Counted from the stretch's first letter, positions 24,979-34,160 are shown. The stretch: 64,000 nt of DNA from Sphingopyxis sp. BSN-002 (GCF_022024275.1 NZ_CP091804.1:2250501-2314500), one strand, 5' to 3'. Made by a program: numbers and translations. The notes: generated from the sequence alone by a model not told the origin.

Positions 24979-26985
24979 GTGAAAACGAGCCTATTTGCAA
25001 TTGCCGCCGCACTGGCCGGCGTTCCCGTTGGCGCGATGGCGCAGCCGGCGGCACCGGTTCCCGCCGTCGCGGCGTCGGCCGAGACCCAGGCGACCGAAGG
25101 GTCGGGGGCCGATGGTGCCGTCGTCCTTGCCGATCCGGCCGATCCGTCGCGCTCACTGATCCTCGCCGGTGCCGAGTCGGGCGGGATCGATGTCTTCGAT
25201 CTGGCCGGGAAGCGCGTGGCCACGCACAAGGCAGGCAATGTTATCGGCCTTGACCTCAGGGCCGATGCCGCTCCGGGCGGTGGGCCGCTGCTCGTCGCGC
25301 TCGACGGCAAGGCGAATGCGCCGAAATTCTTTCGCGTCACCGCCGGTGGCGTACCGGTGCCGCTGGCGCTGACGGGTATCAAGCCCGGGATGACCGTCGC
25401 GGCCACTTGTTTCTCGCGCAGCCACCGTGACGGAACGCTGTATCTCTTCCTTGCCGGAGACAAGGGCGAGATCGAGCAATGGGGTCTGGCGCCCGATGCA
25501 TCGGGCGGCATGAGCGGCAGGATCGCGCGGCGCTGGTCGCTCGGGTCCGAGATCAAATATTGCGCCGCCGACGATCGCGGTTCGGTATATTTCTCGCAGG
25601 AAGCTGTGGGCGTGTGGCGCTTCGCGGCCGAGCCCGAAGCCGAGATCGTGCCCGAGATCGTCGATATCGTCCGCCTTGGCCATATCACCGAAGAAGCGAA
25701 AGGCGTCGCCATCGCGTCCGACGGGCGCCTGCTCGTCTCGGATGCCAAGGCCAACCGGCTGAACATATACGACCCCGCCGATGACTACGCCTATCTCGGC
25801 TCGGTCGCGCTGGCGGCGGGGGCGGATCGGGTCGAGGACGGCGGCAGCGTCACCGTCGCGGGGCCGGTCGTGATCGTCGCCGACGATGACAATTCGCCGG
25901 AGGAACCCAATTTCAAGATCGCGAGCTGGCAGGCGGTACTCGCCGCGGCCGGGCTTCCCGAGCGTCCCGCCGTGCCGGCGCCCGAAACGATGCCGCTCGC
26001 ACGTCCGACGGTCGAGACGACGCCCGTCGAGACGGGCGGCGATGCCGCCGACGATCCTGCAATCTGGATCAATCCCGCCGATCCGGCGCAAAGCGTCGTG
26101 ATCGGAACACAGAAGCAGTCGGGGCTTTACGTCTATGATCTGGAGGGCAAGGTCCTCCAGTTCCTGCCCGATGGTCGCATGAACAATGTCGATCTCAGAA
26201 ACGGTTTCCGCCTCGGCGGCCGCGACGTGACGCTCGTCACGGCCAGCAACCGGACGACCAAGGGAATTTCGATCTATGCGCTCGACCCCGCGACGCGCAA
26301 GCTGACCGATGTCGCGGACGGGTTGCAAGACACCGGCCTCAAGGACCCCTATGGCCTCTGCATGTACCGCAGCGCGAAGACGAAGAAGACCTATGTCTTC
26401 GTCAACCAGACCGACGGCAAGATGCGCCAGTGGGAACTGGTCGCGACCCCCGCGGGCAAGGTGCGCGCGAAGCTGATGCGCGACCTGCCTTTTGCGACAC
26501 AGGTCGAAGGCTGCGTCGCCGATGACGAGACGGGCATGCTCTACACGGGCGAGGAGGATGTCGGCATCTGGCGCGAGGGCGCCGAACCGCGCGGCGGGCC
26601 GGCGCGCACGATGCTGGCGAAGGTCACCGACAATCCGGCGCTCAAGGACGATATGGAGGGGATCGGCCTTTTCGCCATGGACGGCGGCAAGGGCTATCTG
26701 GTCGTGTCGAGCCAGGGCAACGACAGCTACGCGGTCTTCCGCCGCGAAGGCGACAACGCCTATGTCGGCTCGTTCCGGATCGGCGCGGACATGGCGGCCG
26801 GTATCGATGGCGTGTCGGAAACCGATGGACTCGATGTGTCCAGCATGGCGGCAGGGCCGAACTTCCCGCACGGCCTGATGGTCGCGCAGGATGGCCGTAA
26901 CGTGTCGCCTCCCGAACACCAGAACTTCAAACTTGTGCCGTGGGAACGTGTCGCGAAGGCGCTCGGCCTCGAAGTCGGACGCTGA
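24979..26985 (+). CDS. phy: Two-domain beta-propeller phytase
   Basis: A 668-residue secreted phytase of the beta-propeller (BPP) family, Ca2+-dependent enzymes that remove phosphates from phytate at near-neutral pH. The GTG start follows GAGGGAGGG and leads a signal peptide ending AMAQ. The C-terminal domain (about 345-665) is a full BPP with DDPAIWINPADPAQS, GRMNNVDLRNGF, DPYGLCMYRS, MEGIGLFAMDGGKGYLVVSSQGNDSYAVFRR and DGLDV near the end. The N-terminal domain (about 30-330) is a diverged partial BPP (GAVVLADPADPSRSLILA, EGVAIA-type motifs). Tandem BPPs are known, the incomplete domain aiding the complete one. Confidence 0.92.
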   Translation: MKTSLFAIAAALAGVPVGAMAQPAAPVPAVAASAETQATEGSGADGAVVLADPADPSRSLILAGAESGGIDVFDLAGKRVATHKAGNVIGLDLRADAAPGGGPLLVALDGKANAPKFFRVTAGGVPVPLALTGIKPGMTVAATCFSRSHRDGTLYLFLAGDKGEIEQWGLAPDASGGMSGRIARRWSLGSEIKYCAADDRGSVYFSQEAVGVWRFAAEPEAEIVPEIVDIVRLGHITEEAKGVAIASDGRLLVSDAKANRLNIYDPADDYAYLGSVALAAGADRVEDGGSVTVAGPVVIVADDDNSPEEPNFKIASWQAVLAAAGLPERPAVPAPETMPLARPTVETTPVETGGDAADDPAIWINPADPAQSVVIGTQKQSGLYVYDLEGKVLQFLPDGRMNNVDLRNGFRLGGRDVTLVTASNRTTKGISIYALDPATRKLTDVADGLQDTGLKDPYGLCMYRSAKTKKTYVFVNQTDGKMRQWELVATPAGKVRAKLMRDLPFATQVEGCVADDETGMLYTGEEDVGIWREGAEPRGGPARTMLAKVTDNPALKDDMEGIGLFAMDGGKGYLVVSSQGNDSYAVFRREGDNAYVGSFRIGADMAAGIDGVSETDGLDVSSMAAGPNFPHGLMVAQDGRNVSPPEHQNFKLVPWERVAKALGLEVGR

Positions 26986-26993
26986 TGCCGGGA

Positions 26994-27024
26994 TCGCTGC
27001 GCCCTGCATGACGGGGCGCAGCGA
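26994..27024 (+). terminator. Hairpin after the beta-propeller phytase gene
   Basis: An 11-base stem, TCGCTGCGCCC (26994-27004) and GGGCGCAGCGA (27014-27024), lies 8 bases after the stop. There is no T-tract, so termination may be weak or Rho-assisted. It marks the right edge of the phytate locus. Confidence 0.5.
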
Positions 27025-27099
27025 CCGGACGGGCGATTCCGCTGATCGGGCCGGGCCTATCGGGCGTCGTCCGGATCAATTTGCCCGGAAGGCCGATGC

Positions 27100-28245
27100 C
27101 TACGTCGGGGCGCCGCCGATCCGGAGGCGTTCCACCGCGAGATCGGCCCGGCCAACGCCCCGGTCCGCGAGACCGGCGGGCCAGCTGCCGCCGGTGACCA
27201 GCGCCTCGGTTGCGGCGGCCATCGCAGGAGCCGTCTGCAGGCCGTATCCACCCTGGCCGGCAAGCCAGAAAAATCCTTCGGCATCGGGTGCGAAGCCTGC
27301 AACCGGAATGCGGTCGTGCGTGAAGGTGCGCAGCCCGGCCCAGCTGTGACCGATCCGCCGGACGGCAAGCGAGGTATAATGCTCGGTCTTCGCCGCGGCG
27401 AGGGCGATGTCATATTCCTCCGGCTGCGCGTCGGTCGGTTCGCTCGGCACCTCATCGACGGGGCAGGCCAGCAGCCGTCCCGACTGGGGCAGCATGTAGA
27501 AATCGTCGACCGCGGTTTTGGTGAAAGGCCAGTCGACGATCTTCTGGTCGGGTGGCGCATCGAAGACGATGATCGTCCGGCGCAGGGGCTGGAGGCCCAG
27601 CGGTGCGACGCCTGCCATGTGCGCAATCCCATCGCACCAGGCTCCTGCCGCGTTGACGAGGATCGGTGCGGAAAAGCGGTCGCCGGCCGCCGTCGTCGCG
27701 ACCCAGTTTGCCCCTTCGCGCCCGATCGCGACGACGCGGGCACCCGCGATCGACTGCCCCCCTGCACGCTTGATCGCCGCCCGATAATCCTGCTGCAGCA
27801 TTTCGCTGTCGAGGCGGCACGCGGTCCGGTCGAGCACGGCCGCGACGATCCCGTCGTCGCCGCAGCGGAGCACCGGCACGATATCGCGCACGGCATCGGC
27901 GTCGAGCCGCTCGAGCCCGTCGCTATAGGGCCGCATTTCCGCTTCGAGCGAGTCGAGTTCCGCGAGCATCCCGGCCGGCGCGATGAACAGCGCGGGGGAG
28001 GAGTGCGACAGTGCGGTGCCGTTGGCGGTCGGGGTTTCGAAATGTGCGCGGCTGAATGCGGTCATGCCGCGCACCACCGATTTGCCGATGCCGAAATGAT
28101 AATAGGTCGCGCTGCGACCGCTCGAATGATAGCCGAAGGCGCTTTCGGCTTCGAGCAGGATGGCGCGTCCGTGCGGGGCAAGTCGTGCGGCCGCCGATAC
28201 GCCGGCAATCCCGCCCCCCACGATCAGAAAATCGGCTGTCTGCAA
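27100..28245 (-). CDS. FAD-dependent D-amino-acid/D-arginine dehydrogenase-like enzyme
   Basis: A 381-residue DAO-family flavoprotein. It closely resembles the D-arginine dehydrogenase (DauA) type: an FAD-binding start DFLIVGGGIAGVSAAARL, FGYHSSGRSATYYHFGIG, VNAAGAWCDGIAHMAGVAPLGLQPLRR and the terminal EGFFWLAGQGGYGLQTAPAM. It would oxidise a D-amino acid to the keto acid in the cytoplasm or at the membrane. The likely start is TTG at 28245 after GGAAAGGAA. Upstream in-frame ATG codons would add a basic low-complexity extension overlapping the divergent antiporter gene. Substrate is not determined. Confidence 0.82.
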   Translation of the reverse strand: MQTADFLIVGGGIAGVSAAARLAPHGRAILLEAESAFGYHSSGRSATYYHFGIGKSVVRGMTAFSRAHFETPTANGTALSHSSPALFIAPAGMLAELDSLEAEMRPYSDGLERLDADAVRDIVPVLRCGDDGIVAAVLDRTACRLDSEMLQQDYRAAIKRAGGQSIAGARVVAIGREGANWVATTAAGDRFSAPILVNAAGAWCDGIAHMAGVAPLGLQPLRRTIIVFDAPPDQKIVDWPFTKTAVDDFYMLPQSGRLLACPVDEVPSEPTDAQPEEYDIALAAAKTEHYTSLAVRRIGHSWAGLRTFTHDRIPVAGFAPDAEGFFWLAGQGGYGLQTAPAMAAATEALVTGGSWPAGLADRGVGRADLAVERLRIGGAPT

Positions 28246-28379
28246 TTCGCGTTCCTTTCCAGCAATCCCTGATGCCACGCTGCGATCGATCTTTGTACAG
28301 GTCATTTCCCCGGCAATATTGATTGCCGCCGCAAAGAGCGCCAGAGTTGATGCTTCTGGTCCGGGCGAAAGGGGCAAGG

Positions 28380-29963
28380 ATGCATGCTGTCGAGGCCTTC
28401 GAGCTGGTGCTCGGGCTGCTGGCGCTCGTCGTGGCGCTCTACCAGCTGGCACTGAAGCTGCGCTGGCCGCCTGCGACCGCGCTACTCGTCGGCGGCGGCG
28501 CGCTTGCCTTCGTGCCCGGGTTGCCGGCGATCTCGCTCGACCCCGAACTCGCACTCGTCCTGTTTCTGCCGCCGCTGCTGATGGACGGCGCCTATTATAC
28601 CGCGCTCGGCCGCTTTCGCCGGCATCTGCCGGGCATCCTGTCGCTCGCGGTGGGCGCGGTGGTGTTCACCACGCTGGTCGTCGGGGTCGTCGTCCACTGG
28701 ATCATGCCGGCGCTGCCATGGGCGGCGTGCTTCGCACTGGGGGCGATCGTCTCGCCGCCCGATGCGGTGTCGGCGCGCGCGGTGCTGAAGGGCGTAACCC
28801 TGCCGCGGCGGCTGTCGGCGCTGCTCGAAGGTGAAAGCCTGCTCAACGATGCGACCGGGCTCATTCTTTTCCGCTTCGCCGTTGCCGCAACCCTGAGCGG
28901 GGTGTTCGATTTCGGCGAAGCCGTGCAGAGCTTCACCGTGGTCGCGCTCGGCGGGGTCGTGGTCGGCGCCGCGGTCGGAGCGCTGTGGATCTTCGTCGCG
29001 AGGCGGCTGCGCGACCGGATGCTCGTGGTTCTTGCCAATCTCGCGCTATGCTGGGCCGCCTATCTCGCCGGCGAGGCAGCGCATGTGTCGGGCGTGATCG
29101 CGACCGTCACCGCGGGGCTGATGCTCGGCTGGTACCAGCATGTGATCCTGTCCGCGGATATCCGCCTCGTCGGCAATTCGGTGTGGCAGATCCTCGTCTT
29201 CGTGCTCGAAGCGCTCGTTTTCATCCTGATCGGCTTTTCGTTGCGCGGCGCGATCGAGCGGATCGGCGGCATCGACGGCATGCCGGCCTCGACCGTCGCC
29301 GTGATCGCGGCGGTCGTCGCAACGATCGTGGTGGCGCGCTTCGTCTGGATATTTCTGTCCGAAGCGCTGCTCGAAGCGGCGCAGAGGGTGGGGATCAGCC
29401 GCGCGCGTCCGCTCGGCTGGCGGCAGGCGACCGTGCTCGGCTGGGCGGGGATGCGCGGGGTGGTGACGCTGGCGGTGCCGCTGACCCTGCCCGTCGACAT
29501 GCCGGGGCGCGACCTGATGCTGATCTGTGCCTTCGCGGCGATTTTCGTTACCGTGGTTGTGCAGGGGTCGAGCCTCGGCTGGCTCATCGGCAAGGTCCGC
29601 CCGGTCGATGCCGATCCGCCCGCGAAGATGGCGATGCCCGCGGCCGAAGCCGCTATGGCGCGCGCGCGGATGGATGTTATCGAACGCTGCGCCTATGATG
29701 CCGAGGGGACGCTGATCCATCCCATGATGCTCCAGGAGCATCAGAAGCGGATGCAGTTCATGGAGCGCTATGCCGCCGATGCCGATGCCGCGATGGAGGA
29801 TCTTCGGCCGCATTTTGCGATATTGCTCGAGGCGATCGCCGCGAGCCGTGCGGAACTGATCCGCATCCACCGTGCCGGACTGATAGAGGACGAGGTGCTC
29901 CACGAGCTCGAGCGCGATCTCGACATCGAACAGATGGCGATCACCTTCCAGCGCGGCGACTAG
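28380..29963 (+). CDS. CPA1-family Na+/H+ antiporter
   Basis: A 527-residue membrane antiporter. The start at 28380 has AAGG directly upstream; an in-frame ATG at 28350 is less likely. It has 11-12 hydrophobic helices, with the CPA1 core motifs LFLPPLLMDGAYYTA, GAIVSPPDAVSARAV (ion-binding Asp), and LLEGESLLNDATGLILFRFA with the ND pair. A cytoplasmic helical tail of about 120 residues follows. It exchanges Na+ or K+ for protons in pH and salt homeostasis. The TAG stop shares bases with the TAG of the convergent LysR gene. Confidence 0.9.
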   Translation: MHAVEAFELVLGLLALVVALYQLALKLRWPPATALLVGGGALAFVPGLPAISLDPELALVLFLPPLLMDGAYYTALGRFRRHLPGILSLAVGAVVFTTLVVGVVVHWIMPALPWAACFALGAIVSPPDAVSARAVLKGVTLPRRLSALLEGESLLNDATGLILFRFAVAATLSGVFDFGEAVQSFTVVALGGVVVGAAVGALWIFVARRLRDRMLVVLANLALCWAAYLAGEAAHVSGVIATVTAGLMLGWYQHVILSADIRLVGNSVWQILVFVLEALVFILIGFSLRGAIERIGGIDGMPASTVAVIAAVVATIVVARFVWIFLSEALLEAAQRVGISRARPLGWRQATVLGWAGMRGVVTLAVPLTLPVDMPGRDLMLICAFAAIFVTVVVQGSSLGWLIGKVRPVDADPPAKMAMPAAEAAMARARMDVIERCAYDAEGTLIHPMMLQEHQKRMQFMERYAADADAAMEDLRPHFAILLEAIAASRAELIRIHRAGLIEDEVLHELERDLDIEQMAITFQRGD

Positions 29964-30844
29964 CGCGCGAAACGGCCGACCGTCCAGTCGATGAAAAGCC
30001 GCACGCGCGGCGAGAGCTGACGGCTGCGCGGATAGAGGATCGAGACCGGCGCCGAGGGAACGGCATAGGGTTCGAGCAGGCGAACGAGGCGGCCTTCGGC
30101 AAGATCCTGTTCGATATGGAACAGCGGCATCTGCGCGATGCCAAGGCCGAGTAGCACCGCGTCGCGGAAACTTTCGGTTCCGGTCACCGATAGCGGGGTC
30201 GCGATCGCAGGCTGCGTCGGCTTGCCCGCATCGGCGAATTCGAAGGGGGTCAGGGCGCCGGTCGATAGCAGGCGGATGCCGACCGCCTTGTGGCGGGCGA
30301 GATCCGCAGGCGTTTCGGGAATACCATGCGCCGCGAGATAGGCGGGCGCGGCGACGGTGACGCGGCCCAGCGTCGCGACCTGCCGCGCGACGAGGTCGCT
30401 GTCGGGAAGCGCGCCGTACCGCAGTACGCAATCGACGCCCTCGCGCACGACATCGACCCAGCGGTCGCTCTCGCTCATCGCGATCTCGATTTCGGGATAG
30501 CGCGCGAGGAAGTCGGGCAGGCCGGGAAGCAGGAAGTGGCGCGCGATCGTTCCCTGCACCTCGATCCGCAACATGCCGCGCGGGGTCGCCCCGCGAAACG
30601 CGCCCTCGGCATCCTCGATATCGTCGAGGATCGCGAGACAGCGACGATAATAGGCCTCGCCGTCGAGCGTCGGATGCACGATGCGCGTCGTGCGCTGGAG
30701 CAGCCGGACCCCGAGCCGCTCCTCGAGCTGGCGGATCACCTGTGTCGCGGTCGAACGCGGGATGTCGAGATCGTGCGCCGCCTGGGTGAAGCTTCGCCGT
30801 TCCACCACACGCGTGAACAGCCGCATTGCGCCCAACCGGTCCAT
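29960..30844 (-). CDS. LysR-family transcriptional regulator
   Basis: A 294-residue LysR regulator. The N-terminal winged helix (RLFTRVVERRSFTQAAHDLDIPRSTATQVIRQLEERLGVRLLQR, about residues 8-52) is typical, followed by a periplasmic-binding-like effector domain with LSESDRWVD-type substrate loops. It belongs to the CrgA/YafC-like branch (GVDCVLRYG, GLGIAQMP). It is divergent from two short-chain dehydrogenase genes across a 118-base gap, the classic arrangement for a LysR regulator of its neighbours. Confidence 0.9.
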   Translation of the reverse strand: MDRLGAMRLFTRVVERRSFTQAAHDLDIPRSTATQVIRQLEERLGVRLLQRTTRIVHPTLDGEAYYRRCLAILDDIEDAEGAFRGATPRGMLRIEVQGTIARHFLLPGLPDFLARYPEIEIAMSESDRWVDVVREGVDCVLRYGALPDSDLVARQVATLGRVTVAAPAYLAAHGIPETPADLARHKAVGIRLLSTGALTPFEFADAGKPTQPAIATPLSVTGTESFRDAVLLGLGIAQMPLFHIEQDLAEGRLVRLLEPYAVPSAPVSILYPRSRQLSPRVRLFIDWTVGRFAR

Positions 30845-30962
30845 CTCGCCAGATTATTCGGAAAATACGAACAGTAAAGCCAAAAAGACCATGATTATCT
30901 TTCGATCGGGCCGGAGCATATCGGCTGTGTCGCCGCGGTGGCGGCGAACAAAGGAGGTCATC

Positions 30963-31703
30963 ATGACTATGGAAAGCAGCAAGGTTGCGATCGTGACCGG
31001 CGCCTCGCGCGGCATCGGTGCCGCGATCGCCGGACGCCTCGCGAAGGACGGCTTCACCGTCGTCGTCAACTATGCCGGCAGCGCCGCCGAGGCCGAGGCG
31101 CTGGCGAGCCGGATCGAGAAGAGCGGCGGGCGCGCGCTCGTCGCACAGGCCGATGTATCCGATCCGGTGGCCGTGGCCCGGATGTGGGATACCGCCGAGG
31201 CGGCGTTCGGCGGCGTCGATGTCGTCGTCAACAATGCGGGCATCATGAAGCTTTCGAGCATTGCAGACGGCGACGATGCGCTGATCGACGCGCAGATCGC
31301 GATCAATCTCAAGGGCAGCCTGTACATGATGCGCGAGGCGTCGAAACGGCTGCGCGCCGGCGGCCGGATCGTCAATTTCTCGACAAGCGTTGTCGGGCTG
31401 AAGCTCGAAAATTATGGCGTCTACGTCGCGACGAAGGCGGCAGTCGAGGGGCTGACCGGCGTGTTGTCGAAGGAGTTGCGCGGCCGGAACATCACCGTGA
31501 ACGCCGTCGCCCCCGGGCCGACCGCGACGGCGCTGTTCCTCGACGGAAAGACCAACGATCTGATCGACCGGCTGGCGAAGATGAACCCGCTCGAGCGGCT
31601 TGGTACCCCCGACGACATCGCGGGCGCGGTGTCCTTCCTCGCCGGCCCCGATGGCGGCTGGATCAACGGCCAGGTGCTGCGCGCCAACGGCGGCATGGTC
31701 TGA
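30963..31703 (+). CDS. Short-chain dehydrogenase/reductase (FabG-like)
   Basis: A 246-residue classical SDR. A strong AAGGAGGT ribosome binding site sets the ATG at 30963. Cofactor motif TGASRGIG (about 12-19), NNAG (about 91-94) and catalytic Ser with YVATK (Tyr/Lys) are present. The C-terminal ANGGMV is usual for FabG-like reductases. The substrate is unknown. It is followed 26 bases later by another SDR and probably controlled by the divergent LysR protein. Confidence 0.85.
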   Translation: MTMESSKVAIVTGASRGIGAAIAGRLAKDGFTVVVNYAGSAAEAEALASRIEKSGGRALVAQADVSDPVAVARMWDTAEAAFGGVDVVVNNAGIMKLSSIADGDDALIDAQIAINLKGSLYMMREASKRLRAGGRIVNFSTSVVGLKLENYGVYVATKAAVEGLTGVLSKELRGRNITVNAVAPGPTATALFLDGKTNDLIDRLAKMNPLERLGTPDDIAGAVSFLAGPDGGWINGQVLRANGGMV

Positions 31704-31729
31704 ACCCGGATAGCGAAAGGAGATATGTC

Positions 31730-32623
31730 ATGGACAGGAAGATCATTCTCGTCACCGGCGCGTCGAGCGGCTTCGGCCGCCTGACCGTCGAGGCGCTCGG
31801 CCGCGCCGGGCACACCGTCTACGCGTCTATGCGCGACGTCGCGGGGCGCAATGCAGGCAATGCCGTCGGGCTCGCCGCGATCGCCGGCAGCGATATCCGG
31901 CCGGTCGAACTCGACGTCCAGGCGGAAGCCTCGGCCGATGCCGCGGTGGCGGCGATCATCGCCGAGAGTGGCCGCATCGACGTGTTGATCCACAACGCCG
32001 GCCATATGATGTTCGGTCCGGCGGAGGCTTTCACCGCCGACCAGTTCGCGCAGCAATATGACGTCAACGTTCTCGGCACGCAGCGCGTCAATCGCGCGGT
32101 GCTCCCGCACATGCGCGCGGCACGCGAAGGCTTGCTCGTCTGGGTGTCGTCGAGCAGTTCGGCGGGCGGGACGCCGCCGTGGCTGTCGCCCTATTTCGCG
32201 GCGAAGGCGGCGATGGATGCACTCGCGGTCCAATATGCCCGCGAACTGGCGCGGTGGGGGATCGAGACCTCGATCATTGTTCCGGGCGCCTTCACCAGAG
32301 GAACGAACCATTTCGCCAACTCGGGCCGCCCTGCCGACGAGGCGCGCGCGGCCGAGTATGAGGCGGGTCCGTACCGGGGTTTCGGCGAACAGGTCCAGCA
32401 CGCCTTCGCCGAAATCGTCCCCGATGATGCCGATCCCGCGGGCGTCGCCGACGAGATCGTCGGCCTCGTCGGTCTGCCGTTCGGCAAGCGACCTTTTCGC
32501 CTGCACTATGATCCGACGGGGGACGGTGCCGACGTGGGCTTTACGGTGCTCGACCGGCTGCGGGCCGAGATGCTGCACCGTGTGGGGCTGTCCGACCTGC
32601 TCCATCCGGCGCGGTCGGCCTGA
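31730..32623 (+). CDS. Short-chain dehydrogenase/reductase
   Basis: A 297-residue SDR starting at 31730 with AAAGGAG seven bases upstream. The Rossmann motif is TGASSGFGRLT, NAGHMMFGP is the NAG motif, and SSSSAGGTPPWLSPYFAAKAAMD contains the catalytic Ser and YxxxK. Several in-frame upstream codons were rejected because they overlap the previous gene in another frame. It is likely co-transcribed with the preceding SDR. Function beyond NAD(P)H-dependent oxidoreduction is unknown. Confidence 0.85.
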   Translation: MDRKIILVTGASSGFGRLTVEALGRAGHTVYASMRDVAGRNAGNAVGLAAIAGSDIRPVELDVQAEASADAAVAAIIAESGRIDVLIHNAGHMMFGPAEAFTADQFAQQYDVNVLGTQRVNRAVLPHMRAAREGLLVWVSSSSSAGGTPPWLSPYFAAKAAMDALAVQYARELARWGIETSIIVPGAFTRGTNHFANSGRPADEARAAEYEAGPYRGFGEQVQHAFAEIVPDDADPAGVADEIVGLVGLPFGKRPFRLHYDPTGDGADVGFTVLDRLRAEMLHRVGLSDLLHPARSA

Positions 32624-32883
32624 CGATCTTTCGTGCCGGCAAGCGGTGCCCCGGACCCTGTCCGCGGGCGCCGTCTGTCGTCATCGGTCAGCGGATCCGA
32701 ATCGGAATCCGGAGACGATCGAACGCGAAGGGCGAGAGTCGAAATGCGCGGGAACCGGGGCTTTGGGCCTCTATGTCATTGAACGCCCGGTCATTATTCG
32801 GCGACAGCGAGGTGCCCCGGCGACTTAACCAAATTTCAGCAAAGTGAAACTAGCTTCCCCGGCAATCCTCAAGGAGTTTCGCC

Positions 32884-33288
32884 ATGAAGTCGCTCGTGAC
32901 TGCCTTTGCTCTTGCCGCTGCCTGCCTTTGCAGCAGCCCTGCCGCTGCGCGTCCGGCAGAAGCAAGTTTCGTGCTGACCGCACGTGTCGCCTCCTTCTGC
33001 AAGGTCAGCGGCGCGGTCGAAGACGCATTGACGATCGAAAATGTCACGTCGCTGGGAACGATCCGCGAGGTCTGCAACACGCAGGGCTATGTCGTGCGGG
33101 CCTCGTTCACCAACCTGTCGGGCGGCACCGTTTATGCGGGCAGCGATCAGGCCGGTATCGATGGCGGCGCGGCGGAATTCCGCTATGCGCAGGCCCAGGC
33201 GCTCGTGCGTCCGTGGCTTTTGCGCGACGCGGTGAAACAGGACAGCGCGGCGCCGGTCTACCTCACCGTCTCGATCATGCCGCTCTAA
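32884..33288 (+). CDS. Secreted pilin-like protein (spore-coat-U-like start)
   Basis: A 134-residue exported protein with a signal peptide ending PAAARP. The mature part begins FVLTARVASFCKV, similar to the first strand and Cys of spore-coat-U/CsuA-type pilins, and a second Cys (REVCNTQGY) could form the usual disulfide. AAGGAG precedes the ATG. It is on the opposite strand to the pilus operon and overlaps the 3' end of the tip-like gene by four bases. It may be a minor subunit with its own promoter. The family assignment is tentative. Confidence 0.6.
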   Translation: MKSLVTAFALAAACLCSSPAAARPAEASFVLTARVASFCKVSGAVEDALTIENVTSLGTIREVCNTQGYVVRASFTNLSGGTVYAGSDQAGIDGGAAEFRYAQAQALVRPWLLRDAVKQDSAAPVYLTVSIMPL

Positions 33289-34160
33289 CCGCCGAACTTC
33301 GGCTTGATCGTCACCGTCAGATAATCGCGATAGCGGCCCGCCAGGGCATCGCCGACGGCCGGAACCACGACGTTCATCCGGTGCCGGCGACGATTGTCCT
33401 GCCCGCCGGGCATCGCATAGTCGACCCGTGCATCGCCGGTCGATATCACCGAATCATCGACCACCGGGCGATAGGCAATGCCTCCGGCGGTTCCATCGCC
33501 GCGCCGCAGGTTGAACTCGTTGTCGGATGACAGGCTGAGCTCATAGGCGACATTGGCATAGGCATCGAAGGTCACGTTCGAAAGCGCGCGATCCTGATCG
33601 CCGAGTTCGCCGAGGCTGAGCTCGCTGCCCGATGCGGCGGCCAGACCCACCGACGGTTCCACCGTCACCACGATATCGAACGGCTGCCCGAGCTGCGGTG
33701 TGTTGTTGCCCTGGTTGAGCATTGCGAAGGCGCGCATCGAGGCACGATAGACGCCGGGCGCCACGACCTGCCCGCGGTCGATCTGCAGATAGAGCGGCGT
33801 CAGGCCTTCCTTGATGTTGAAGGTGTCGCTGAGCCGGCCGGCCTGGCTGTTCGAACGATCCGACAGGCGCGCGGTCAGCACCGCACCCGATCCGTCCGAC
33901 AGGCGGATAACGCGGCCGTCATAGCTGTTCGGGTCGGGTGAATCGACCGACAGGAACAGATTGCGGTTCGACGAGCATTCCTCGGTCCGGATCTCGACCC
34001 GGAACTCTTCCGAGACCGGAACCGCGTCGAACGGATCATAGCGCGTCGTGACCGCGTCGGGCTGGATATCGAGCGCGTCGACGCGGCAATTGTTGGGTGC
34101 GGCGATGGCCTGCGAGCTGGCGCCCAGCAGCATCGCTGCAACGAGCATGCGACGGATCAT
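33285..34160 (-). CDS. Pilus operon exported protein, probable tip/minor subunit
   Basis: A 291-residue exported protein (signal peptide ending QAIAAPN) that is the last gene of the chaperone-usher operon, overlapping the usher stop by four bases (ATGA). It has an N-terminal Cys pair (CRVDAL, TEEC) and a C-terminal pilin-like strand pattern (GRYRDYLTVTIKPKFG) as in spore-coat-U-type subunits. Its two-domain size fits a tip adhesin like CsuE, but no specific family is certain. Confidence 0.65.
   Translation of the reverse strand: MIRRMLVAAMLLGASSQAIAAPNNCRVDALDIQPDAVTTRYDPFDAVPVSEEFRVEIRTEECSSNRNLFLSVDSPDPNSYDGRVIRLSDGSGAVLTARLSDRSNSQAGRLSDTFNIKEGLTPLYLQIDRGQVVAPGVYRASMRAFAMLNQGNNTPQLGQPFDIVVTVEPSVGLAAASGSELSLGELGDQDRALSNVTFDAYANVAYELSLSSDNEFNLRRGDGTAGGIAYRPVVDDSVISTGDARVDYAMPGGQDNRRRHRMNVVVPAVGDALAGRYRDYLTVTIKPKFGG

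Noticed and set aside
21114..27009. Antisense frames of about 600 codons opposite phoD (21114-22898) and the beta-propeller phytase (25153-27009)
   Set aside because: The real genes have signal peptides and catalytic motifs; the antisense products have none.
28246..28554. An N-terminal extension of the DauA-like oxidoreductase
   Set aside because: It is Arg/Ala-rich, overlaps the start of the divergent antiporter gene, and the FAD motif sits right after the TTG at 28245, which has a good ribosome binding site.
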